Below, piece after piece: positions 1 through 64,000 of a DNA stretch of 64,000 nt (positions within the stretch are counted from its first letter, which is position 1; every line of letters begins with the position of its first letter). Source of the stretch: Pholis gunnellus. Taxonomy: Eukaryota > Chordata > Actinopteri > Perciformes > Pholidae. The stretch spans positions 4,368,732 to 4,432,731 of the forward strand of contig OU342812.1 of assembly GCA_910591455.2 (NCBI GenBank), given 5' to 3'. Both the position numbers and the translations under genes were made by a program. The notes beneath the pieces are model-generated. The model was not told the origin of the DNA. It saw nothing but the letters and a program-made list of their open reading frames with translations, and made no database searches.

Positions 1-7
1 TCTTTAC

Positions 8-45390
<45,383 letters not shown>

Positions 45391-45560
45391 CCTGCACAAA
45401 GTTCCTCTCCGCTCTTTCTCTGCTGAATCCGTCTTTTTCAAGGAGAAACTGGCCACAGCAGCGGCTCCAGCGTATACGGGAGGGAGGGAGGGAGGAGGGG
45501 GGAGTAAACTCACAGGAGCGTCTCCACTTCAGATCCCCCTTTTCCTGTTCGCCGATAAAG
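45391..45560 (-). other. candidate 5'UTR of fgd3
   Basis: On the minus strand a run of Ts ending in AG at 45562-45561 looks like a splice acceptor, so the first coding exon could begin at 45560 and carry about 170 bases of leader. An upstream non-coding exon and the promoter would then lie further right. The stretch holds a (CCCT)n-like pyrimidine run at 45478-45497 and no minus-strand ATG in frame. It could equally be a transcription-start exon. Inference only. Confidence 0.3.
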
Positions 45561-46424
45561 CTAAAAAAAAAATATCTAAAAACACACTAAGGACACTTCA
45601 TGGTCTCCTAACGGACGCGAGAGACTCTCCTCGGGTCATTTGTGTGTGTGCAGAATGAGAGCACTGTAGTCCTCCATGTAGCGCTTTCCCCCTCCCTCTC
45701 CTCAAACAGAACTCGCTCTTCTGTGTCGCTGGAAAAAAAAAAAAAAAAAAAAGGAAAAGGAAATGCGCGCTCCTGTTGCTTGGCGCGAGCACGACAACCC
45801 CATTCATTGATTGCGAACGCCAGAATGAACGATTGGAAATAACTAAATTAATTTGTATCCTTTTACCCACTGGTAGACTTTCAGTCTGTCGCCATGTTAT
45901 CTTCATACTCTTGAATCCATTCCGTGTCCACTTAAAAGTTGTCTGTCTTTTGTTGCATTTTCAGTCATGACATGCCCATCGGCACAGAGGCACGACACGG
46001 GTTGTCACGTGGAGTCATGTAAAAGGATGAGGCCTATTTCGAGAGATAGCGCCAGTGAAATCTCCACAGCTGCCTATTAGTGTGGAAAGAAGACGGAGCC
46101 TGGAACAGGAATACTAACTGCCACAGTATTTCCATGTCACTGCTCAGGCTTTCTCCTCATCTTTTAATTGATTATCTCCAGTCTCCAGTCAGCTGCCTCT
46201 GGGAACTCACGGCGCAGAGCAATAAGGAAGGACAAAACACATCTTGAATGTGCAACATCGTTCTAGTCATAAAATGTAGTTTCCGTTGCTTGTGTGTATT
46301 GTCCCGTTCATGCAAAGTTCAAAGTCGGATAGTATGAGGAGGCTTTACTATTTGAAAGAAGTTCTTCACCACTGAAGGTCTGCTGGCATTACAGCTCTGT
46401 TGTTTGCAGTGGTTTCATGTAACT

Positions 46425-46545
46425 GAGTACATTTACTCAAGTACTTAAGTACAGTTTTGAGTCACTATTTTTACGAGTTGTATGCTACTTTATAATACGT
46501 GGACATATTGTACTTTTCTACTACACTTTAACATTCTACATTAAA
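46425..46545 (+). repeat. ubiquitous fish repeat (GTACATTTACTCAAGTACT type)
   Basis: AGTACATTTACTCAAGTACT, then TATGCTACTTTATAA and TACTTTTCTACTACACTTTA, a repeat I recognise from many teleost loci. Diverged fragment. Confidence 0.65.
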
Positions 46546-46602
46546 AAACTCATGATACGTTTATCAAATAGGAAGCGTTGTTAAAGATATTTAAAACAAA
46601 CT

Positions 46603-46873
46603 GTGGTTACCAACCGTTTTGGCTTGTGACTCTTCACAGGAACACAGATGGAGCCTCCTCGTCATGTTTCCACATTTCATAGATGGTTTCATTCAAACAG
46701 CTGTTTGAGGCCCAAAGCAATATTTCCCCCCAAAAAAACACCAAGATTAGAGAAATGTCCAAAACATGAATAGAAATGTGTGGAGCAGCTTTTTTTGTTT
46801 TGTCTTCTTTCCAACTGTCATTAATCATCTCATGACACCTCGAATGAGACCCCGATTCCTCTGGAACCACTGG
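46603..46873. mobile_element. short element with CAGTGG-type inverted ends
   Basis: It starts TGTGGTTACCAACCGTTTTG GCTTGTGACTC and ends ATTCCTCTGGAACCACTGG. The interior GAGATGACACC-like and CCAAAACATG segments match a widely dispersed fish repeat. No coding potential. Confidence 0.6.
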
Positions 46874-47303
46874 ACTAAACTATCTGTAGCTCCTCCTCGG
46901 CTATGGCAGTAAGATGATACTTATGCATTGATGCACCAGTCTACTAATATCATATTTAATAATGTATCAGTCCATCCTCTTCAGAATAAGCATGTACTGT
47001 TGATGCTCTGATTACAACACACACACACACACACACACACAGCGACTTATTTCTCTGCTCAGGTTGCTCCTCTATACTTCTTTACATATCCTTTAAGTAA
47101 AGTTAAGTTTAGCTGATAATGCGTCTGTGCTTTTACACAAGAAAGCTCCAAATGCAGAACTTTTAATTGCAATTCTGTCGTTGCTTTCACACAAGTAAAG
47201 TTATTTTCTGTGTATCTTCCTCAGTTATGCAAAATAAATCTTCAAGAGCACAGCCGCGTGGCCTCCAACCCTGCTAACAACTCTCTGTGTCTGTCTATAT
47301 CTG

Positions 47304-47330
47304 CCCCCCCCCCCCCCCCCCCCCCCCCCC
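47304..47330 (+). repeat. poly-C run (27 bases)
   Basis: Longest of about fifteen G or C homopolymers of 12 or more bases in the window. Confidence 0.95.
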
Positions 47331-47957
47331 TCCCCCCACCCCCACACACACCACTCCAATCTTCTTTGAAACACACTTCGACTCATCTACGCACCATTAA
47401 CCCCTTTTGTTGCTGCACGCTTTTCATCTGCCTCGGATCAACACAGACAACAGCAGGGTCTCTGATGATAACGCCTCCCTGTCTGGCTGCTCGCCAGGCA
47501 AGAGGGCACTTCATTGACCTGTCCCTCCTCTCTAATAAGCCGCATCTATAAATCACCTCTTCCCTCGTTGACACATGGCTCACTGACTGCACGCTAATTG
47601 CATAATTTGCAAAAACATGACTCTCATTTTGCAGAGAAAACACATTCCCCCCCTTTTGCTTTAATTCATTTTTTTATTTTAGTGGCATTGGGGAAACATT
47701 CTGAACATGTCATTGCAGAGTCTGAGAGGCTAAATGTTTTGTGGATGACTGATGACTCGTGTTTTAAATAGACCAAGGGCCCCCTGTTAGTGCCTCCGAG
47801 TCCATGGAGCTGCCCGTCAGCCCCGTCTGAAGGGGCATGCTGGTCCACAGAAAGCAGAACACCAAACTGCCCCTCTGGGATACATCCTCTCCTCTGCCTC
47901 CCTGGGGCTCCTCCACAAACAGCCACAGAGCACAGAGCAGAGTGAAACAACAGCATT

Positions 47958-47963
<6 letters not shown>

Positions 47964-48022
<59 letters not shown>

Positions 48023-48036
48023 AGGGAGGGAGGGAG
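47964..48036 (+). repeat. (AG)n followed by (GGGA)n
   Basis: About 26 AG units then four GGGA units, a purine tract. Confidence 0.95.
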
Positions 48037-49332
48037 AGGAGGGGAGGGGAAAAGGCGAGAGATGGGAGTAAGATATGACAATTAGGATTAACAGAGGAAG
48101 GAAAATGAGTTGAGATGAGCTGAAAGACAGGTGTGAAAGTCGACACGGATAAGTGTGAGATGTTGCGCGGTGCTTTTGCACTCATCTGAAACCTTCATGG
48201 TGTAAATGCCCCAATCATACACTCTAGTCTGAGGTGCCAGTCTATATTCATTCACTCTTCTTCAGGTGCAAATTGAAGGCTCCTATACTGATTCAATCAA
48301 CACCTCATCTGGTATCCGATTCTGCGACCACGCTAAGGGTTTGGTGGAGATAATGCGTGAGTCACAGCTGGGAGGACGCCTCACACCCTGCGTCCAGGAA
48401 TGTTTTACTGCATCTTGAGGCTGAGCTCACACTCTGCGCGTCATTAGTTTGTTCACATCCTCTCCGTGCTATCCTTTCTGCTCCAGTAGAGCTGTGTGGA
48501 AATGTGTGTATCCGAGCAAAAAAAAACCAAATCCATGTGAGGCAAGTGTGTGGGGATCAGCTGATCTGCAGCTCCCGGTCCCTTCAGGCTCCACGTGGAT
48601 CCATCACATGACAGAGCCGGATGATGCACATAAATAAGACTCTTTGTGAGCGCAAATACAAACTCTGTTTCTCTCTTTTTTTCTCCTTCTTTTTTTTTTA
48701 AAAGGCCAGACCTTGAAGTAACTTTTAAGGATTCTGCTTTTAAGGAGGCCTGCTCACGAAGATGTCAGCAACTGTACTGTAGGGACCCCAAGTGGTGAAA
48801 CTTAATAGTGCATCGGCTGTGATTCAAAACAGCTGCCGAGTCCCCCCCCCCCCGCGCCCCCCCTCCCTCCACCCACAGCACCTGCATATTAATAGAGCAG
48901 GACTGATGCCACGGAGTGAATCCCACTGACCCATATTTCCAGTGGAGCCCATGGTGGGGAGGATATAAGAGGAGACTGGCACCAACAAAGGCTCCACTGT
49001 TGCTACAGTGATGTCATCAGTGACATGACCCCTGCCTGCTGGCTCTCATTAATAATCTGCCATTCAATGTTAATCAGAGAGGCGTGTAGTCAATGGAGGC
49101 AACTGGTTTCACTGTACTAAATCACAGCAACGTGGTGGTGTCAATTAATGCAGTTGATTCCAGGTTAACTGTGAGAGGACCGGGAGAGGTTAACAGCTGT
49201 TAGGAGGTAGAACGTTGTAGTTTTCTCATCACTGTAGCTGAGATGCTGTTGTATTTATGTCTGTACGCATGTTATAAAATCAGTAGTTGTGCATTAAAGG
49301 AGATGAACCCTGATGACCCAACCCTATCACGC

Positions 49333-49352
49333 TGCATTGTGGGAAATGTAGT
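49333..49352 (-). promoter_or_regulatory. ZNF143/THAP11-like motif (ACTACATTTCCCACAATGCA)
   Basis: The minus strand fits the SBS2 consensus ACTACAnnTCCCAnnATGC at every fixed position. It lies about 3.9 kb upstream of the candidate fgd3 first exon, between the two genes. It may instead be part of an old repeat. Confidence 0.4.
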
Positions 49353-50543
49353 ATTCAGCGTTTTTTGGAGCTCGACCCAAACTAGACACTAAAAGTTGAG
49401 ACATCTTGGCCTTTGCTGCCTACATTTAGATTTTTGTTTTTGTTAATTTGTCATTTATTTGTCCCACTAACTTTATGTTTTATTGATTGTTTTTACGGTT
49501 TTATTTAAAAATATTTTATATTCCTGCAAAGCACTTTGTGAACCATGTTCACCATAAAAGGGGCTATACAAATATTAAACTTATATATATATATATATAT
49601 GAATTATATCATATTTAATTGCTGGAGTAACATTTTGCTGTTAAGGCTCAGTCAAAATAATATTAAATTAGTTTGGTTTAACTTAGTTTCTCTAGTAAAT
49701 CTCTTTTTTGTCAGATGCCAAACTAGTTAGAACAGATTGTTAAAGGTTCTGGATACATGGTTCAAACATTCAGCTTTTGCTATTTAAGTGAATTTAGACT
49801 TAATCAAACCTACAGAAAAATAAAGTCAAGACAACTGCAGGATGCCTTGTATGAAAACATGCAACAGTTTATGTACCTCAGTGGGATATTCTACTATGTC
49901 ATCATTTTTTATAGAAGTCTAACCTTTATGGTCATTTAGATTAAGACACAAGTTAAAAATGACTTATATTTGCACGAGCACATCCCACGATACTCACAAA
50001 AGTCCAGACAAGAATTCAAAGAACATTCAAAAGCTGAAATAATTTATTTTAATTGACGCACGGGTCGGTTTTTGAAAGAGCCCAGCAGCATTTCTCCTCC
50101 GTTGTGAACTCACTGCTGCATTAATTGGGCTGAGCGCCGGCCTCCAGAGCCCGGACAGGAAGTGCTGGGTGCACCAGAGGTCATAAGAAACTGGCTCCGA
50201 TCTGTGCGTGGGAGTATCTCCAGAAGGCCGGGAGAAGGGAAGGAAAGGAAAGGAGATGGGAAATGGAGGGAAGGAGAGGGAGGGAGGTTTAAGCGAGACA
50301 GCAGAGAGAGAGAGAGAGGAGAGTGGGGGTAGATGTTGGAAATGTTTTTGTGCATTGTGTGAAATGTGATCATGTCCTGGAGCCGCTCAGCCAGCTGGGA
50401 AGTTCCCCCTGGCCCTGACTTCCAGCTGGGAACCCTCTGAGGAGCCACCAGGCCTGCAGACCATTTACTTCCCTGGTTAACCCTTCATCTGCTGCAAGAG
50501 CTATAAATAACAAATGCCCACACGTCTTGGAACTGAAGTCACA

Positions 50544-50549
50544 TTTATT
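50544..50549 (-). terminator. candidate polyadenylation signal (AATAAA)
   Basis: The minus strand reads CAATAAATG, followed within about 30 bases by GU-rich ACGTGTGGGCATTTGTT. It is a plausible distal poly(A) site for bicd2, but unproven. Confidence 0.3.
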
Positions 50550-53500
50550 GATTTTTAGCCAGTATGACTACCTTTACACAGACATCCCGCCTCTCTACTG
50601 GAAAACAAACAAAACACTTTCAAAGGATTAGTTCAGCAGTAATACATCAGACTTAACTTGTCTATTTTTTTCATTTTTTAACACCCTGATAGAGGTTTAC
50701 ATGTTTGTTTTCTGTTCTGTGTAAAGGTCCCATGACTGGGAAACATGCATATGACATTTAGCTGTAATCAATATGCCATTAATCATAATGCACATTATTG
50801 ATAAGAATACAGTACTGCATGACAATTCAAATAAATACCAACATACAGGTGAAGTCGTTATTTCATATAAAGATATCAAACTCTCATTATGGATCAATAC
50901 TGAAACACAATATGACAATATAAAGTTTGCACAGCTAATTGTATTATCACAATGCTATCGCTTCCAGCAAACAGAAAACTTTCTTTTTCCTTTTTTTAAA
51001 ATGTAAAACTTTATCTGAATTGCACTTTTATTTCCTAGCTTCCCGTCCATATTGGTAAGTTTTAACGCCTCAACAAACAAGCATTGGCTGTAATGGCACT
51101 ATTCAAGCTTGTTGATGCTTATTTTGTTTTCTGTTTCCTGAAAACACAACGCTCAAAAGATGATGTAAAAAAAAAAATCAATAATAATAAAAAAAAAACA
51201 ACAACAAACGTAACTCAAATTGGACAAAAAGAAAATGCGCTCTCTGCACATTCTTTTCAACAATACTATCGATATCACATTACCTTCACCAAACAAAGCT
51301 AGAGATGCGTAGACGTTTCCAATAATACTCCGACGCATTACAGACGCGTGGAGCGTTTTGTTCAACAGGAGGCCAAAGGGATTTCATTTGGTTCCCTAAG
51401 TTTGATTAAAAAAAAACAACCTTTTTCTTAATACCCCTGAATTTAATGAGTGGGATCACTGACCTGCAGAATTCAATACAATTTCAGTTTTATTGAGCTA
51501 ATTTCAAAACTATCACTTATGCAGACGGGAGAAACTCCCTTTGCACTTATTGCTGCTCACAGTCATTTTGAACCCGAAGTCCTCGCCTATAAAAAAAAAC
51601 ATAAACATAAACTAGTCTAAGATTCTCCCTTGAAACAATGAAAGGCACTACTGGTCAGAAACGAAGAACTAAACAAACCAAAAACAAATCCCCCGGCGCT
51701 CGCATGCAGAGAGCCACGGCGCCCCCCGACCACATCTGTCCCAGTGACGGTTTGTCTTCTTTCCGAGTCTCGATTCTTTTCAACCTAAACGGTGCGCCAA
51801 GATTTGGCACGATAAAACGAAGAGAGAATGAAACAATTCCAATTTGGAATTTAATTGTCGCACTTGCAGAGAATTCTGGCGGTCAGTGATCCCGTTTTCA
51901 GTGGAACGCCCTCGGTAAGAAGCGAGGAAAAGCATATCATACCACTCAATTGTTTTTTTCCCCCCCCGAAACACAACTTACCTATTTTGAGTCAGAGCGT
52001 TGTCAAGTTTCATTGTGTTATTTTGAACTATTCCTAGGAATAATAAATACATGAAAAAACCCCAGAATTTGACCACCCAGGATTTTCTTTTTTTGTGTGT
52101 AGAACATGGCAGTAGAACAAACACACAGCTTAACATATGGTGTAACAAAACAATTTAAAACACGATTATTTGATGGATAAAATCTTGAGGATAAAGTCAT
52201 AATAGCAGGTCTGTGGCTTGTGGAGCCTTTAGAGTAAATGGTTTGTTATTTAAATTCAGATGATTCAGGAGGACGTATAATCCTAAAGTCCTATAACCTA
52301 TGCTGAATAACTCACAAACCATAGTACTACCACTCCTACAGGTTAATAATAGTCTGTTATAACCCTATATAATGAAAGTGCACAGATTAAAAAATAAAAA
52401 CAATAAACTAAAACAAAACAAAAGATGAAACCAGACCCAGAGTCCCCTGTGTTCTCATTGGAGGGCTTAGATTAGCCAATCACAAACCCACACTTTTTAA
52501 TCTGTTCATTGGACCTGTGAGAAATTGGCTTCCAGCAGCAGCAGCAGCAGCACGCAAAAGTGTTGTTCTAACAACCGTAACCTTTTAAATAGTGAGTCAC
52601 TTTATTCGACTGGAAATCAGTGTTTTCGTTTAGCATTTTTTGTCTTCGAGTCCTAATGTTCTATTACTCTTTCGGTGAACTCCGCAGTGAGAATGGACCT
52701 TTTTGTGTTGGCACTTCGTCGTCCACGCGGAACTACTGTATTTACTGCAAAAATGGAGAAACAAACATGATCAGCGTTGGCGTTATTTGTCAATTCAGAG
52801 CGACACGGCGGCTGGAGTTAGTCAAAGCAACGGAAGCCATGTTAGGAAGCCCCGACGTGAGGACACGTCCTGCAGACAGTTAGGAAGCCAATGACTCACG
52901 AGCACCACGGAGCCTCGTCCCACCACCCGGAGGTCAAAAAGAGGTCTTGTTCATGAGCCATGCAAGTTAATGGAGGATGGGTTGACATGCAGGCCTACTG
53001 GGAATCAGAAACTGGATGCATCGTGTGGTTAAAACTTAAAAAGGTGACGTGGGCGGAGCCTGCAAGCAGAGGTAGGAGGAGCTTTATAGGTGGCATGCTG
53101 TTACGACAGCAGACACGCCAGACATCGATTTTCAAACCGGACGGAGCGACGTGGGAATTTCATCGTTATAAAAAGGAGACGGGGTTCTAGTCCCAATCCC
53201 ATCCTGGGGTCCACATACCGCTCCGTGATTCCACAGAGCCTACACAAGGGACAGGGGTTAGGGGCTCTAATGAATCAACGTCCTCTGGTCAAATGAGCAA
53301 CCAGTGGTATTTAAATTTCCCCCTCCAAAAATGACCAGGAGTTTCTCCCTGGATTCATTTTATGAGAGTCAGCTCTCAGCCAGACATCTGGCTTTCTCCA
53401 TCTCCTCTCCTGAGCCGGTCTACAACGAGGGAAGTTCTCCTCTACTCTACTCCCCCGAACCGTTTCCTCCGTCAGCGCAAACTGATATAAAGAATGCATC

Positions 53501-54054
53501 ACACTTGGAAGTTAAGTGAATCTCAAACTTAAGAGTGATTGACCTCTAAAGGAGGTGTGTGCGATAGCCTCGTCTCTCTACGCCGTGCGCGGTGGCTTTA
53601 CGGATGCACTCTCAAGCAGGGTTGACTCCATTTTTCGGCGGAATAATTAAGCTCCCCTCTCTTTACATCCGAGGGGGAGGAATACTGTAGTCGGATCCTG
53701 CAAGATTATAACCTGAACATGATCATATTAAGAATATAGATTTCAATATATAGCATAGTTGTAGTAGAAAACGCATAATTTGATCAATCTTGCAGGATCT
53801 CTTCATCAACCCTGCTTTCAGCACCATAAAGCTAATGTGTCTATGATCCACAAGCAGTACATGGATTTATAAAAACACAAGCCCCACTTTATTTTCCTAT
53901 TTGCGTAATGCTAGCTTGCGAGGGGTTAAAGCTATTGTGAATACAAAAACAGTAAGTCACTCGCTCTGTCCTCACATACCAGAAAACAAAAACCCTCTAT
54001 TCGCAAAAGGTTAAAACCAGAATACGCACACGAGGGCCTGTCACGTTAACGCGG

Positions 54055-54057
<3 letters not shown>

Positions 54058-54121
<64 letters not shown>
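54058..54121 (+). repeat. CA microsatellite (about 32 units)
   Basis: Perfect (AC)n in the probable bicd2 3' region. Confidence 0.96.
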
Positions 54122-54123
<2 letters not shown>

Positions 54124-55254
54124 CAAATATCGGGAACGCGGAGCATGCGAGGACGTTACCTGACCGAAAATATTCAGAGGGCAACTTCCCCCACAATTCC
54201 TCGCTCTAGTTAAAGGGTGAGTGGTGATGCTGGGGGAGCCAGCGGCTGACAATCTAAAAAGAGAGGAGGTCATTTTGTGCGACCGGGCGACAAAAAGACA
54301 CAGATTAGAGACATGAGGGAAGGCTTTTTAACCACGCAACAGCACGGAAATCATTTGAGAGCTCGGAGCGATCTCCTAAAAATAGAGCAGGGGGGGGACA
54401 CGAGGACAGGGCTTTACATCAACAGGTAGATAAATATATCAAGCGTTTGGGTCGACAGGCACTTTTTGCCGAGCGGTCGGTTGGTTTTTTGTTCGTAGAT
54501 TTTGTTGTGCACGTGTGGGCGCCTTTTTCTTTTTCTTTTTTGATTTGTGCTCTTCCAGGATTTACTCCGCATTTAAAAAAATCGTCTTTGAATCAAAACT
54601 ATATATTGTATCTCTGCTCACAGTAGTCGATGTATCCGTTTGAACAGAAGTCGGAACCTGAGGCACCTTTTGCTGAAGTGCACTTAATTTTGGGTTTATG
54701 GAGATCGATTAGTCAAAACGTCCTTCTCTCGGATAATATGGCTCTGAAAGAATCCGTCGCAAACGTAACGGGTCACGTGGAATAGCCCTCCTGCGTTTCA
54801 CCAGACACCGAATAACTCCTCTCTGTAGTACAGGAGTTCTTCCTGCACCACATACCTGACAACATAAAAACAGTTTAAAAAAAGAAGAAGCTCATAAGCG
54901 TTTTTTCCAGCTGCAAAGCCATGCGATTCTACTGACCCCACTTGTATTGGCGTGCTAGCGTCACAGCTTTAAAATAATCCTGAAATAAACACCTGTGGTC
55001 ACAGGTGCTCCTTTTTCTGCCCAAGCAATTCCATTATAAAACCAGTAGCAAACCCACGTTTGGAATTTCTGTGTAGAATCACACCGTGCTCCCTCTTGCA
55101 AGAAAGCAAGAGGGAGATTGCATATTTTTAGTTTCTTTCTCTTCAGAGTTTCTTTGACCTGATTTAGACGGTGGGCTGCTGGACGCAGTGTCAGTCCTGG
55201 TGAGGGTGTGGGGTGGGGGGGGGGGGGGGGGCAGGACGGAGAGAGAAGGGGGCT

Positions 55255-55260
55255 TTTATT
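55255..55260 (-). terminator. candidate proximal polyadenylation signal (AATAAA)
   Basis: AATAAA 486 bases after the bicd2 stop codon. The following minus-strand sequence is C-rich rather than GU-rich, so it may not be used. Confidence 0.2.
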
Positions 55261-55745
55261 AAAGGAGCACCAATGCCGACAGACACAAAACCGTCAGATC
55301 GACATCTTCTTTACAAGTCCCAATCCCCGCCATGTGTTACTCTAACCAGGCAATACACTCAGGGGAAGAGGGGGGGGCAGAACAAACGAGCACAGAAGCT
55401 GCCACCTTGTTTACGTCATACGTACAGCACTATGACAGAGGAAAGAATAGACACGCCATTATACCCACAAAACCCCCACTATAACGGGGGCCCCTATAAT
55501 CCACATGCCATATATGTCTACTACAGTCCAAACGTCTAGTGCACACTGTACACACATCGGCATTCCCCTAAGCGTTTACACGAGCACACATGAGCAGCCG
55601 GTTAGTCACACAGCAGTCCCTAGAGGAGCGCAGGGAGCTAAGCGAGCAGAGTGGGGCTCTTTAACACTAAGGCAGGGAGGGTCGGGCCCGCGGGCCCCCC
55701 CCTCCCCTCTGTACACAGCAGTCCCTTGCGGACTCCTCAGCCGCC

Positions 55746-62734
<6,989 letters not shown>

Positions 62735-63795
62735 CTGAGGAGAGAGAGGCAGAGACACAAAGCGCGATAAGACGCGACGTCATCATACCGCACGTCCGCA
62801 ATGAAAGTACAGTACTCTCCGCTTGGCTTATTGCACGCGCCGATTCCCGGCTTTTGAAAATAGATCACATTCAAACCAGTGGGTCATCTGTCATGTAACT
62901 CTACCCACTATCAGGCTTGTGTTTGCTAAGCTATGTGAGGCTCATTGGCCGGTGGCCCAGCGTCAGAGTCAGGATGACCGTGACAATCTGCCGGACTGGG
63001 CTCAGGTCAGCGCTGGCAGAGTCACTGGACGGCTCGTCTTACACACATGCACACGGTCGTGCTGAGGTAAGCACTGAGCTATTTCAGAAGCTGATCAGTA
63101 AATAATGTAAAAGTATCGTGTGCACGCTCATCTGCATTGCATTGTTTATTATGAGGAATATAGAATGATGATCAGTCTGAACATTCCTTATATCTAATGT
63201 TAAAAAACTTTAATGCATAAAGCTTTTCATAAGTCAACAAATATTTAGATAAATAATAATATAGTCATATATTTACAACATGATGTAAATTTGGAAGAGG
63301 GCTTTTGGGGCATCTTACAAACATCACTGCCCATCCTCCTCCTGCAGAAGCCATGTTGGATGTTGTTACACATTACCAGGGACTAATAGGGTGATATCTG
63401 AGGAGCGGACGTCTAGGATCGATCATTGAGTACCTAATCAATAGAGTGAGATGCAGCAGGAGAGGAACAGAGTGGCTTAATGAGAAAAGGAAGCCTTTTG
63501 TTTGCTCTGCTGCCTGCCTGGAATCTGTGGAATGACCCGGCAGGAGGCTTCAGCCGGCGGCATGACACGCTGCTGGGTCATATTAATAAGCAGTCGGTGC
63601 CCAAAGCAGGGCAGCTTTGAGGTAACTTTGACTTTACTTTATCATAACAGTGATTATCCACAGGTTCCCCATACTTTCGGGAAACCATGGTGCCCAATCA
63701 GCCGCGGCCTTGGACTCATGGGGTGATGAGCAAGCAGATGGCAGGTCCACTGGTGCCACCACCCGCCGCCTCGCAGCCCAGCAGAGCCTGAAGGG

Positions 63796-63835
<40 letters not shown>

Positions 63836-64000
63836 TCACTGGATTAACTTTGCTAGAGGGGGATTTAGATCCCTGCAGCAGGTCAGGACCTACTGACTCA
63901 CTCACTCTTTCAGACACACCTCCACACTACAAGCCAAGCCTTGTTGGCTGTAGTTAACTTGTGGTTAACTGGCTTTGTGGTCACCAATCTATTCTCATAT
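62735..64000 (-). other. bicd2 intron at the right edge
   Basis: No exon matching the preceding part of BICD2 is visible between the acceptor at 62735 and the window end. It contains a GT microsatellite at 63798-63832. Confidence 0.7.
63798..63832 (+). repeat. GT microsatellite (17 units)
   Basis: Perfect (GT)n in the bicd2 intron at the right edge. Confidence 0.95.

Larger units (their letters stand above)
45600..50540. other. intergenic / fgd3 upstream region
   Basis: No supported coding sequence. It holds a T20 tract (minus) followed by CCAG at 45750-45729, resembling a splice acceptor upstream of fgd3, repeat remnants at 46425-46545 and 46603-46873, a C27 run, a GA microsatellite, and a ZNF143-like motif at 49333-49352. 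The fgd3 promoter should lie here or just left of it. Confidence 0.5.
50550..55745 (-). other. probable bicd2 3'UTR and downstream sequence
   Basis: No second coding exon is visible. AATAAA occurs on the minus strand at 55260-55255 (about 490 bases after the stop, without a GU-rich follow-up) and as CAATAAA at 50550-50544, followed by GU-rich sequence. The interval has few interspersed repeats, apart from a CA microsatellite at 54058-54121 and a G run at 55215-55231, which would suit a long 3'UTR. Human BICD2 also has a multi-kilobase 3'UTR, as I recall. The exact end is not determined. Confidence 0.35.

Overview
The window reads as euchromatic nuclear DNA of a bony fish, most likely a percomorph teleost. 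The evidence is intron-rich genes with vertebrate protein sequence, GT-AG splice sites, abundant long CA/GT microsatellites, and many small interspersed repeats of kinds familiar from percomorph genomes. These include a tRNA-derived SINE with a LINE2-type tail and several short elements with terminal inverted repeats. There is no prokaryotic, viral or organellar gene content. One 100-base run of N (45093-45192) marks an assembly gap in a GT microsatellite.

Two protein-coding genes are supported, both on the minus strand and head to tail. On the right (55746-62734, continuing past the right edge) are the last five coding exons of bicd2, the dynein-dynactin cargo adaptor Bicaudal-D homolog 2. 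They encode about 506 residues, from the second coiled coil through the Rab6/RanBP2-binding C-terminal coiled coil to the stop codon. On the left (8-45390, continuing past the left edge) are the first twelve coding exons of fgd3, a Cdc42-type guanine nucleotide exchange factor. They encode about 630 residues: a proline-rich N-terminal region, an acidic linker, the complete DH (RhoGEF) domain and most of the first PH domain. The remaining PH, FYVE and second PH exons would lie left of base 1. All coding-exon joins are frame-consistent; only the 7-codon first fgd3 exon rests on phase and splice-site logic alone.

Layout: 1-12007, fgd3 exons 2-12 with short introns; 12008-45368, a 33-kb first intron full of repeats, with a few GC-rich, coding-like or promoter-like islands and several RFX X-box-like palindromes; 45369-45560, candidate first coding exon and 5'UTR; about 45.6-55.7 kb, intergenic DNA and the probable bicd2 3'UTR; 55746-62734, bicd2 exons; 62735-64000, intron.

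The two genes have no known joint pathway. BICD2 is a motor adaptor and FGD3 a Rho-family GEF. Their linkage matches the human BICD2/FGD3 region and mirrors the BICD1/FGD4 pair, so it is probably an ancient vertebrate paralogon. I found no previously undescribed multi-gene system here. The most useful leads are regulatory or structural: a read-through splice donor in the last bicd2 exon, an FGD1-like proline-rich segment in fgd3, a 12-bp tandem repeat abutting an fgd3 splice donor, an X-box cluster in intron 1, a widely spaced inverted repeat pair, and an unusual number of long G/C homopolymers.
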